From Anaerolineae bacterium (GTDB taxonomy: Bacteria > Chloroflexota > Anaerolineae > B4-G1 > SLSP01), in NCBI GenBank assembly GCA_026991395.1, contig JALXBP010000146.1, forward strand, positions 1 to 33,890: a stretch of DNA of 33,890 nucleotides. Direction: 5' to 3'. How positions within the stretch are numbered: the first letter of the stretch is position 1; each line of letters starts with the position of its first letter. The notes under the pieces were generated by a model. The model did no database searches. It was not told where the DNA came from and saw nothing but the letters and a program-made list of their open reading frames with translations. A program made the position numbers and the translations under genes. Below are positions 25,044-32,896 of the stretch, in pieces.

Positions 25044-26223
25044 GGAGCGGTCCTGGCTGGGCGGCGAGGCTGGCCCGGCGCTGCAGCGGGCGATGGAGAT
25101 CGTCGTCGCTTTGGGGCGCATCTACGGCGCGGAGCGGCTGATCCCCGTCGAAAGCGTGCAGATCTCCGGCGTCTCCTACCGCAATCTGGGCGAGGCCGGT
25201 CTGCGCTTCCTGCGCCGATGGGTGGAGGAGGGGGCGCGGGTGCGTGTGCCGACCTTCCTCAACCCGACGGCGATGGATTTGGCGGCCTGGCGCGAACAGG
25301 GGTTCGACCCGCATTTCGCCGCGCGGCAGGCGGAGATCGTCGATCTCTTCGCGCAGATGGGGGTGGGGGCGGGGGAGCCGATGCCGACCTGTGCGCCCTA
25401 CTACCTCGCTCGGCCTCCGCGGGCGGGGAGCCACGTGGCGTGGGCGGAATCCTCCGCCGTCTCCTACGCCAACAGCCTGCTGGGAGCGCGGACGAACCGC
25501 GAGGGAGGCCCCGGAGCCATCGCCGCTGCACTCACCGGCAGAGTGGCCGAATACGGCCTGCACCTGGAGGCCAACCGTCGTCCGACGGTAACCGTGGCGG
25601 TGCAGGAGCCGCCGCGCACGGTTGCCGACTTCAGCGCCCTGGGGGCGCTGGTGGGCCGCGAGATCGGGCGCGGCATCCCCTACTTCGTCGATCTGCGGGT
25701 GGAAGAGCCGCTGCGGGAGGCGAAGCTGAAGGCGCTGGGCGCGGCGATGGCGGCGACGGGCGCGGTGGCGCTCTATCACGTGGCCGGTGTTACGCCGGAG
25801 GCGGCACAGTTCACGCCGCCCGCGGCGCGGCTGACCGTCGGGTCGCTGCGGGAGGGCTATGCCATGCTCGACGAGGGCGGCGACGTCGATCTCCTCTGGG
25901 TCGGCTGCCCGCACGCCTCGCTGGAGGAGATCGAGCGGGTGGCGGCGCGGGTCGCCGGTCGGCGGCTGCGGCGTCCCCTGTGGATCACTTGTTCACGCGC
26001 GGTGCGCCGCGTCGCGGTCGAGGCGGGCTGGGCGGAGCGCATCGAGGCGGCGGGCGGACGGCTCTACGCCGATGCCTGCCTGGCCATTGCGCCGCTGCGC
26101 GACCTGGGCATCAGGGCGGTGGGGACGACCTCCGCGAAAGGGGCCTTCTATCTGCGCAATCTGGCCGGGGTTGCCGTCCGCTTCGGGACGCTGGACGATC
26201 TGTTGGACTCGGTGGTTTCGTGA
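25027..26223 (+). CDS. aconitase X catalytic (large) subunit
   Basis: A 398-residue AcnX (DUF521) protein. Family landmarks are VQISGVSYRNLGEAG, the PTCAPYYLARPPRAGSH segment, WAESSAVSYANSLLGARTNREGG, VGCPHAS and DACLAIAPL. Candidate Fe-S cysteines are C122, C294 and C351, with a further Cys at 322. AcnX enzymes dehydrate hydroxyacids: archaeal forms act on mevalonate 5-phosphate in the modified mevalonate pathway, and bacterial forms on cis-3-hydroxy-L-proline. The large and small subunits are separate genes here, as in the archaeal enzyme. Which substrate applies cannot be told by eye. GGAGGG lies 2 bases before the ATG, and the start overlaps the hydrolase gene. Confidence 0.9.
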   Translation: MRLTAEERSWLGGEAGPALQRAMEIVVALGRIYGAERLIPVESVQISGVSYRNLGEAGLRFLRRWVEEGARVRVPTFLNPTAMDLAAWREQGFDPHFAARQAEIVDLFAQMGVGAGEPMPTCAPYYLARPPRAGSHVAWAESSAVSYANSLLGARTNREGGPGAIAAALTGRVAEYGLHLEANRRPTVTVAVQEPPRTVADFSALGALVGREIGRGIPYFVDLRVEEPLREAKLKALGAAMAATGAVALYHVAGVTPEAAQFTPPAARLTVGSLREGYAMLDEGGDVDLLWVGCPHASLEEIERVAARVAGRRLRRPLWITCSRAVRRVAVEAGWAERIEAAGGRLYADACLAIAPLRDLGIRAVGTTSAKGAFYLRNLAGVAVRFGTLDDLLDSVVS

Positions 26224-26657
26224 TGGCGGAGGAACGGCTGCTCTACACGTGGAAGGGTCGCCTGGTCAAGGCGGGGCACGCGGTGGGGCGCGCGCTCGTC
26301 TCGCCGGAACCGATCGGCTTCCTCGGCGGGGTGGACGGCGCGACGGGGGTCGTCGTCGAACGCGGCCATCCGCTGGAGGGACAATCGGTCGCCGGACGGG
26401 TGCTCGTCTTCCCGCACGGGAAGGGGAGCACGGTCGGCTCCTACGTGCTCTACCAGTTGGCGGAGTGCGGCTGTGCGCCCGCGGCCATCCTCAACGCGGA
26501 AAGCGAGCCGATCGTCGCCGTGGGCGCGATCATCGCTGAGATTCCGATGGTCGATCACCTGCCGATTCACCTGCTGCGCACCGGTGATCGCGTCGAGGTG
26601 GAGGGCGAGACGGTGCGCGTCTGGCGGGCGGTCGAGGATCAGGGGCAGGTGCGGTAG
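26223..26657 (+). CDS. aconitase X small (swivelling) subunit
   Basis: A 144-residue DUF126 protein and partner of the preceding gene. It holds GFLGGVDGATGVVVERGHP and FPHGKGSTVGSYVLY, where the Ser of GKGST (S69) is the expected catalytic base region. AILNAESEPIVAVGAI and IPMVDHLP complete the family pattern. The start codon overlaps the large-subunit stop by one base (TGATG), consistent with a fixed one-to-one complex. Its end overlaps the convergent patatin gene by 19 bases, so neither gene has room for an independent terminator. Confidence 0.9.
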   Translation: MAEERLLYTWKGRLVKAGHAVGRALVSPEPIGFLGGVDGATGVVVERGHPLEGQSVAGRVLVFPHGKGSTVGSYVLYQLAECGCAPAAILNAESEPIVAVGAIIAEIPMVDHLPIHLLRTGDRVEVEGETVRVWRAVEDQGQVR

Positions 26658-27595
26658 CGCGGGGCCTTCCAGGCGGCGACGGCGCGCCGCCAGCGGCTGC
26701 GCCAATCCTCCAGGTGCCGACGCCACGGCGGTGGGAGCGGAGCGTCGCGCAGCGCACGCAGTTCCGTCAGGTGCTCGCGGGCGACCCGTTCCCCCGCGTC
26801 GATGATCTGCCGGTTGAGGTGGCTGGCGAAGGTGCCGACGTTGGGCAGCGAGACGGTGAGCACCAGGTCGGGCGGAGCAAGCTCCATCCGGCGACGGGTT
26901 ACCAGGGCGATCGTGTGGCCGACGCTCGCCTCGGCGATGACGAAGGGGTGGTACCATTCGCCAGGACGGGTGAAGAGGCGCAGGAGCGTGATGCGCTCCA
27001 GCCGCCTGCGGGGTGTTGCGGCGCTTTCCTTCAGGCCCAGCTTCACGCTCGGCGGCGTGGCGACGCCGATGACGCGGTCGGCGCCCATCGCCCGCACCTG
27101 ATCGAAGGGGAAGTTGTTCGTCGTGCCGCCGTCCACCAGCCAGCGCCCGCGATGATGCACGGGGGCGAACATCAGCGGGAAGGCGGAGGTCGCCATCATC
27201 GCCGGGATGACGGGGCCTTCGTCGAGGACGACCATCTCGCCCGTCTCCACGTCGGTGGCGATGACGAGGGCGGGGAGCTGCAGGTCGGCGAAGGTGAGGT
27301 CGTCGCGCCCCAGGAGGCGGGCAAGGAAGGCCCGCATCTTCTCGTGTCCGATGAGGCCGCGCCGTGAGGGGTCTGGAGAGGCGATCTGCAGCAGGTGCAC
27401 CTCCTCGCCGACCTCGCGCAGGCGCTTCGGCGGCACGCCCGCGGCGTAGAGCAGGGCGATGATCCCGCCCATGCTCGTCCCCGCGATGAAGTCCACCGGA
27501 ATGCCCTCCTCCTCCAGCACCGAAAGGACGCCGATGTGCGCCAGGCCGCGCATGCCGCCGCCGCTGAGCGCCAGGCCGATCTTCGCTCGTCTCAT
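26639..27595 (-). CDS. patatin-like phospholipase (RssA/YlbK type)
   Basis: A 318-residue patatin-family lipid acyl hydrolase. The oxyanion motif is SGGGMRG (about 11-17), the nucleophile elbow GTSMGG (Ser41) and the catalytic Asp in VDGG (D155), so the Ser-Asp dyad is complete. It resembles the bacterial RssA/NTE-like group and has no signal peptide or clear transmembrane helix. The C-terminal 40 residues are Trp/Arg-rich (WRRHLEDWRSRWRR) and may be amphipathic, suitable for membrane contact. AAGGAGG lies 7 bases before the ATG. It starts only 17 bases after the T-run of the oxidoreductase terminator, so expression depends on read-through or an unseen promoter. Confidence 0.88.
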   Translation of the reverse strand: MRRAKIGLALSGGGMRGLAHIGVLSVLEEEGIPVDFIAGTSMGGIIALLYAAGVPPKRLREVGEEVHLLQIASPDPSRRGLIGHEKMRAFLARLLGRDDLTFADLQLPALVIATDVETGEMVVLDEGPVIPAMMATSAFPLMFAPVHHRGRWLVDGGTTNNFPFDQVRAMGADRVIGVATPPSVKLGLKESAATPRRRLERITLLRLFTRPGEWYHPFVIAEASVGHTIALVTRRRMELAPPDLVLTVSLPNVGTFASHLNRQIIDAGERVAREHLTELRALRDAPLPPPWRRHLEDWRSRWRRAVAAWKAPRYRTCP

Positions 27596-27611
27596 CGTCA
27601 GCCTCCTTGCG

Positions 27612-27643
27612 TGGGAAAAGGGGCGGCACGGAGCGCCGCCCCT
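27612..27643 (-). terminator. Rho-independent terminator after the 2-oxoacid oxidoreductase operon
   Basis: On the minus strand, AGGGGCGGC (27643-27635) pairs with GCCGCCCCT (27627-27619) across a 7-base loop, followed by TTTTCCC. It lies between the gamma-subunit gene and patatin. Confidence 0.8.
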
Positions 27644-27665
27644 CGCGGTTGTCTCTCTCCTCGGC

Positions 27666-28202
27666 TTACGCTTTGGAAGCCCCGATCTGCAGCGCTTTCT
27701 TGTCCGCCTCCAGCCACTTGCGCTGGCGCTGCGAAAGGTGCTCCTCCAGTTGCTCCATCACCGTTTCCAGGGAGACGATCCCCGTCGCCTCGATGTAGGC
27801 CCCCAGCAGGACCATATTCGCCATCCGCGGGTTGCCGAGTTCGGTGGCGATGTCGCTGGCGGGGAGGGCGATGACGCGGATGTCCTCGCGCTCGCACTGC
27901 TTGGGGATGAGGGATGCGTTCATCACCAGCAGTCCGCCCGGTTTGATCAGCGGCCCGTACTTCTCCAGCGAGGGGAGGTTGAGCACGATGGCCGAGGTGG
28001 GGTTGCGGATGATCGGCGCGCCGATCTCCTCTTCGGAGACGATGACGGTGCAGTGCGCCGTCCCGCCGCGCATCTCCGGCCCGTAGGAGGGGAACCAGGT
28101 TACGTAGAGGCCCTCGGCGATACCGGCGTAGGCCAAAAGCTGCCCGGCGAAGAGGGCACCTTGTCCGCCGAATCCGGAAAAGATCGATTCTTCGTGTCGC
28201 AT
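27666..28202 (-). CDS. 2-oxoacid:ferredoxin oxidoreductase, gamma subunit
   Basis: A 178-residue POR/KOR gamma domain with FSGFGGQGALFAGQLLAYAG at the N-terminus, then SYGPEMRGGTAHCTVIVS, the strongly conserved family signature, and NPRMANMVLLGAY. In the complex it bridges the alpha/beta core. The sequence is closer to VorC-type subunits of 2-ketoisovalerate oxidoreductases than to pyruvate ones, judged by eye. Two ATGs occur in tandem; the second is preferred because AGGAGG sits 5 bases upstream, versus 2 for the first (28205). It is last in the four-gene operon, 12 bases after the beta subunit. Confidence 0.88.
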   Translation of the reverse strand: MRHEESIFSGFGGQGALFAGQLLAYAGIAEGLYVTWFPSYGPEMRGGTAHCTVIVSEEEIGAPIIRNPTSAIVLNLPSLEKYGPLIKPGGLLVMNASLIPKQCEREDIRVIALPASDIATELGNPRMANMVLLGAYIEATGIVSLETVMEQLEEHLSQRQRKWLEADKKALQIGASKA

Positions 28203-28214
28203 CATCGCCTCCTT

Positions 28215-29006
28215 TTACCGCACCTTCAGTGCCTTCACCGCGTCGGTCATCTTGAAGGTGCCCAGCGGGAAGTACTGCGTCATATTCGTCTTCACCCACT
28301 CCATCGCCTCCCAGGGGGAGACGTTCCAGTTGGTGGGGCAGGTGGAAAGGACCTCGACACAGGAGAAGCCCAGCCCGTTCATCTGCGTGAGGAAGGCCCG
28401 TTTGATGGCCTTCTTCGTCTTGTTGATGCTCGGCAGGTCGGTAACCATCTCGCGGGTGATGTAGGCCGAGCCGGGGATGGTGGCGAGAATCTCCGACATC
28501 TTGACCGGGTAACCGGCAATGCGCACATCGCGCCCGAAGGGCGTGGAGGTAGTAACCTGTCCCGGCAGCGTCGTCGGGGCCATCTGGCCGCCCGTCATCC
28601 CGTAGATGGCGTTGTTGATGAAGACGGTGGTGATCAACTCGCCACGGTTGGCGGCGTGGATGATCTCCGCCGTGCCGATGGCTGCCAGGTCGCCGTCGCC
28701 CTGGTAGGTGAAGACGATCTTGTCGGGGTTGACGCGCTTCAGCCCCGTGGCCATCGCCGGAGCGCGTCCGTGCGAAGCCTCGGCGAAGTCCACGTCGAAG
28801 TAGTAGTAGGCGAGCACCGAGCAGCCGACCGGCGCGATGCCGATCGCCTTGTCCTTGATCCCCAGTTCGTCGAGCACCTCCGCAATCAGCCGGTGGACGA
28901 TACCGTGCGTACAGCCGGGGCAGTAGTGCGTATCTTTCTTGGTCAGCGAGTCCGGATACTTGTAGACAAGCTCCATATCCTTGGGAAGTTTCACTTCGAC
29001 GGTCAT
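28215..29006 (-). CDS. 2-oxoacid:ferredoxin oxidoreductase, beta subunit (TPP-binding)
   Basis: A 263-residue thiamine-diphosphate-binding subunit. HYCPGCTHG (C29, C32) and GCS (C62) supply Fe-S cysteines. The TPP/Mg motif runs from GDGD (103-106) to NN (131-132), followed by IYGMTGGQMAPTT. This composition is shared by 2-ketoglutarate and 2-ketoisovalerate oxidoreductases. The start is the ATG at 29006 with AAAGGAGC 7 bases upstream; an in-frame ATG six codons earlier lies before the ribosome binding site and is rejected. It transfers electrons from the oxidised 2-oxoacid to ferredoxin through the delta subunit. Confidence 0.92.
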   Translation of the reverse strand: MTVEVKLPKDMELVYKYPDSLTKKDTHYCPGCTHGIVHRLIAEVLDELGIKDKAIGIAPVGCSVLAYYYFDVDFAEASHGRAPAMATGLKRVNPDKIVFTYQGDGDLAAIGTAEIIHAANRGELITTVFINNAIYGMTGGQMAPTTLPGQVTTSTPFGRDVRIAGYPVKMSEILATIPGSAYITREMVTDLPSINKTKKAIKRAFLTQMNGLGFSCVEVLSTCPTNWNVSPWEAMEWVKTNMTQYFPLGTFKMTDAVKALKVR

Positions 29007-29020
29007 AGCTTGTGCTCCTT

Positions 29021-30085
<1,065 letters not shown>

Positions 30086-30107
30086 AGTCGTGCTCCTTTC
30101 TCCTCGT

Positions 30108-30362
30108 TCAGGCATTCGCCGCCGCGGCGACGGTGCGCGGTTTGCGCTTGCGCCGATAGACGGTGAAGACGACGTCCGGACAGATCATCGCGCAGGCGGC
30201 GCAGCCGATACACTTGTCCATATCGGTAACGATGACCGGATGGTAGCCCTTGGCGTTGAAGGCGTCCGGCGAAAGCTGGAGGATATGTACCGGGCAGACG
30301 TGGACGCAAAGCTCGCAGCCTTTGCATCGGTCTGTGTCGATGACGACATAGCCTCGACCCAT
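30108..30362 (-). CDS. 2-oxoacid:ferredoxin oxidoreductase, delta (2x[4Fe-4S] ferredoxin) subunit
   Basis: An 84-residue ferredoxin with two complete CxxCxxCxxxC(P) motifs (C13, C16, C19, C23 and C51, C54, C57, C61), enough for two [4Fe-4S] clusters. It begins the operon in the order delta-alpha-beta-gamma, which is typical for Vor/Kor enzymes, and passes electrons out to soluble ferredoxin. The basic tail (RRKRKPRTV) could aid docking on the alpha subunit. AAAGGAGG precedes the ATG. A promoter lies about 55 bases upstream. Confidence 0.93.
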   Translation of the reverse strand: MGRGYVVIDTDRCKGCELCVHVCPVHILQLSPDAFNAKGYHPVIVTDMDKCIGCAACAMICPDVVFTVYRRKRKPRTVAAAANA

Positions 30363-30414
30363 AGAGAAGCCTCCTTTCGGTGATGTTGGGGGTTTGTGTG
30401 CCCCGTGTGGGGGT

Positions 30415-30442
30415 ATCTTACTCTTCTTCGTGAGGCTGGCAA
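30415..30442 (-). promoter_or_regulatory. promoter of the 2-oxoacid oxidoreductase operon
   Basis: On the minus strand, TTGCCA (30442-30437), 16-base spacer, TAAGAT (30420-30415). It begins just after the phosphopantetheinyl transferase stop. A CCCC-GTGT-GGGG hairpin lies at the predicted transcription start. Confidence 0.5.
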
Positions 30443-30456
30443 ATGGGGGAAGGGTG

Positions 30457-31146
30457 CTACGGGGTGCGGCCTGCGGGGATCTTCACGGCGACGGCGGCGA
30501 CGTATCCCTGCGCCGGGACGACGTCGATCACCTCCCATCCACGCGGCGGATGAAGGGTGCTCACGCGCTTGGGGTGTCGCAGCCCTTCGCCTGTGCCTTT
30601 GAGCAGTGCCTCCTTGCGCACCCAGAGGCGGAGCAACGCCGACGATCCGCCGCCGGCCTCATCGAGCAACTGCCTTTCCTCCGCCGTGAGGACGAAGCGG
30701 GCAGCGCCTTCGCCCACCTCCCGCAGCCGTTCGACATCCACGCCGACCGGCTGTGAACTGACGGCGCAGAGGGCCAGGCCCGCCGTGTGGCTCAGGTTGA
30801 AGTGGACACAGGGGCAATCGGACAGGGCCGGTTTGCCGTGTGCGCCGTAGGTCAGGCGGAGCGCAGCGGCAGGCCGCTCACAGTAGGCTGCCAGCAGGCG
30901 ACGGAGCGCCGCCCGTACGACGACGAATCGCTGCCGCACCTCGATGAGGCGGTAGCGTGCGGCCCGTGCCCGCTCCTCCTCGTCGAGGAGCGCCCAGGCC
31001 GCCGCCACCGTCTCCCGATCCGGCGAGGGACGCAGCCGCCAAAGCTGCAGTCCCGTCGCCGCTATGAGCCGCTCGCCGCCAGCGAGCGCCGGTACGAGCG
31101 TCCAAGCTCCGTAGGTGCGCTGACGTAGAATTCGGTATAGCCGCAT
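30457..31146 (-). CDS. Sfp-type 4'-phosphopantetheinyl transferase
   Basis: A 229-residue enzyme that would transfer phosphopantetheine from CoA to carrier-protein serines. The core motifs are GKPAL with HFNLSHT (near 103-121), GVDVER (D137 and E139 bind Mg) and WVRKEALLKGTGEGL (E179, K183). Sfp length is about 224. The ATG at 31146 lies deep inside the zinc-ribbon gene (85-base overlap) with no ribosome binding site, and the family-like sequence begins only near residue 33. No ATG, GTG or TTG lies between, so the true start is uncertain. At the end of the Pfa-like cluster, it should activate the acyl carrier domains of the synthase encoded upstream, the role of PfaE in marine bacteria. Confidence 0.85.
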   Translation of the reverse strand: MRLYRILRQRTYGAWTLVPALAGGERLIAATGLQLWRLRPSPDRETVAAAWALLDEEERARAARYRLIEVRQRFVVVRAALRRLLAAYCERPAAALRLTYGAHGKPALSDCPCVHFNLSHTAGLALCAVSSQPVGVDVERLREVGEGAARFVLTAEERQLLDEAGGGSSALLRLWVRKEALLKGTGEGLRHPKRVSTLHPPRGWEVIDVVPAQGYVAAVAVKIPAGRTP

Positions 31147-31313
31147 TGGGTGCAGACCCAGGCCTTGATGGGGAAGGTGCGCATCCCGCGCAGGACGATA
31201 CCGGCCTTTTCGTAGATGCGCACGGCCAGCGCATTGCCGCCGATGGTCTCGGCGTTGGGCACGATGGCCCGTGAACCACATTTCGGACAAATGCCTTCTC
31301 GCAGACTGCTCAT
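31062..31313 (-). CDS. small zinc-ribbon protein in the Pfa-like cluster
   Basis: An 83-residue protein with CPKC near residue 9 and CTQC near residue 54, one split zinc ribbon with an intervening alpha/beta stretch (ALAVRIYEKAGIVLRGMRTFPIKAWVC) and the end motif CGYTEFYV. Similar short ribbons are seen as uncharacterised proteins in bacteria, and I know no function. It starts 13 bases after pfaD with GAGGAGGG upstream, so it is co-transcribed with the synthase genes. Its stop codon TAG overlaps an ATA codon of the transferase frame. An accessory or regulatory role is possible, but an unrelated passenger cannot be excluded. Confidence 0.75.
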   Translation of the reverse strand: MSSLREGICPKCGSRAIVPNAETIGGNALAVRIYEKAGIVLRGMRTFPIKAWVCTQCGYTEFYVSAPTELGRSYRRSLAASGS

Positions 31314-31326
31314 CTTTCCCTCCTCG

Positions 31327-32874
31327 TTAAGCCTCGTCCCGTCGTCGGGCCAGGTGATACCGCCGCAGGCGGTAGAGCGCGGCGGCTTCGTCCATCAACA
31401 GCTTGCCGATCTCGGCGACGCGGCGTTCCTCGGGACGCGCCAGGGGCGTTCCGCGCACCCAGTCGTTGAAAGCGCCCATCGCCGGCCCGCACCAGATTTG
31501 GTAATCCTGCTTGCGCTGCGGATCGCCGCGGATGGCCCAGTAGGTCGCCAGGCCGAGATACCAGCGGAAGACGAGGGCCATCTTCTTCTTCGGATTGCGC
31601 TCCGCCTTCTCGATCTGGGAGGGATCGCGCTCGCTGAAGAAGTCGATACAGGCTTGCCAGACCTCCTCGATGGACATACGGAAGGTCTGCCGCTCCAGCT
31701 TCTCCCGCTCCTTCGGGGGGATGGCCTCCAGGCTCTCGTAGGTGCGGTAGAGTTCGTAGAGCTTGCGTGCCCGCATCGGGAAGAGCGTCCCCCGCTTGAG
31801 CACCTGCACCTCGACGCCCATCTCGAACATATCGGCTGCGGGGGCCATCATCACATCGGTCATCGACGCCTCCGCCAGCATCTGCTTGACCGTTGCCGAG
31901 GTGCCCGCCTCGACACAGCTTTGGTTGATCGAACCGGTGAGCACGTAGGCCGCGCCCATCATCAACGCGCCGAGGACGGCCTGCGGCGTGCTGATCCCTC
32001 CGGCTGCGCCGATGCGTACCGGCGAGGGGTAGTGCCGCTCGGCCTGCACCTCGTCGCGCAGGGCGAGCATCGAGGGGAGCAGGTTGACCAGCGGGCGGTT
32101 GTCCGTGTGCCCGCCGGAATCGGCCTCGACGGTGATGTCGTCCGCCATCGGCACTTGGGAGGCCATCGCCGCCTGCTCGGCGGTGATCTTCCCGGCAGCA
32201 ACGAGGTCGCGCAGCAGCCGCTCCGGTGCCGGTTCGAGGAAGCGGCGGGCGACCTCGCGGCGGGAAAGCTTCGCCAGCACGCGGTGGCCGATGACGATCT
32301 GCCCGTCGGGGTCGCGGTGCAGTCCGGCGGCGCGGTAGTGGACGAGGTAGGGCGTCAGCCGCATGTAGGCCGAAGCCTCGATGACCGGCACGCCGTAGCG
32401 CAGGTACAGGGCCGCGGTCGCCTCCTCCATCGCCGGTTCGATGGGATTGTGGATCAGGTTGAAGGCGTAGGGGCCGTTGGGCAGTGCCGCCTGCACCTCC
32501 CGAATGGCCGCTTCCAGCCGCGGCGGAGCCATCCCCCCCGCGCCGAAGCTCCCCAGCATCCCCGCCTTCCCCAAGGCGATGACCATCGCCGTGCTGGAGA
32601 TGCCGTTGGCCATCGAGCCGCCGACGTAGGCGTAGCGCAAGCCGTAGGTGCGCTTGAAGGCCGGATCGCCCCAGTCGCGCCCCGTCATCGGCGGCAGCAC
32701 GTCCAGGAGCGGGAGGCCGTCGTCGAGCACGGGCCGCCCCTCCGCGGTTGCGCCGATGCCCTCCGGCGTTTCGACCACGTAGAGCCTTCCCTTTTCCCGG
32801 CGCACGAGGGCCTCCGCCGCTGCGCCGTATCGCACCGAAGCGGCATCGCCTTTCCATCCGAGATTGTTCGTCAT
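31327..32874 (-). CDS. pfaD: PfaD family protein (trans-acting enoyl reductase, nitronate monooxygenase-like)
   Basis: A 515-residue FMN-dependent TIM-barrel protein. Seen are VGGSMANGISST and FGAGGM near residues 84-115, YAFNLIHNPIEP, the ADDITVEADSGGHTDNRPL segment, IGAAGGISTPQAVLGALMMGA and TGSINQS. These are shared with nitronate monooxygenase/FabK-like reductases and, with the long C-terminal region (MRARKLYELYRTYES, DFFSERDPSQ), mark the PfaD group of polyunsaturated fatty acid and polyketide enoyl reductases. AAAGGAGAG precedes the ATG. It lies 22 bases after the FabA-like dehydratase gene. A second 515-codon frame on the same strand is an out-of-frame shadow. The enzyme acts in trans on acyl carrier-bound chains made by the upstream synthase. 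Confidence 0.93.
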   Translation of the reverse strand: MTNNLGWKGDAASVRYGAAAEALVRREKGRLYVVETPEGIGATAEGRPVLDDGLPLLDVLPPMTGRDWGDPAFKRTYGLRYAYVGGSMANGISSTAMVIALGKAGMLGSFGAGGMAPPRLEAAIREVQAALPNGPYAFNLIHNPIEPAMEEATAALYLRYGVPVIEASAYMRLTPYLVHYRAAGLHRDPDGQIVIGHRVLAKLSRREVARRFLEPAPERLLRDLVAAGKITAEQAAMASQVPMADDITVEADSGGHTDNRPLVNLLPSMLALRDEVQAERHYPSPVRIGAAGGISTPQAVLGALMMGAAYVLTGSINQSCVEAGTSATVKQMLAEASMTDVMMAPAADMFEMGVEVQVLKRGTLFPMRARKLYELYRTYESLEAIPPKEREKLERQTFRMSIEEVWQACIDFFSERDPSQIEKAERNPKKKMALVFRWYLGLATYWAIRGDPQRKQDYQIWCGPAMGAFNDWVRGTPLARPEERRVAEIGKLLMDEAAALYRLRRYHLARRRDEA

Positions 32875-32896
32875 CGTCTCTCTCCTTTGCCTGTCG

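Noticed and set aside
31310-32857. A second 515-codon frame overlapping pfaD on the same strand
   Set aside because: Gly/Arg/Ala/Pro-rich out-of-frame translation. The true frame carries all PfaD motifs. The equal length is coincidence.
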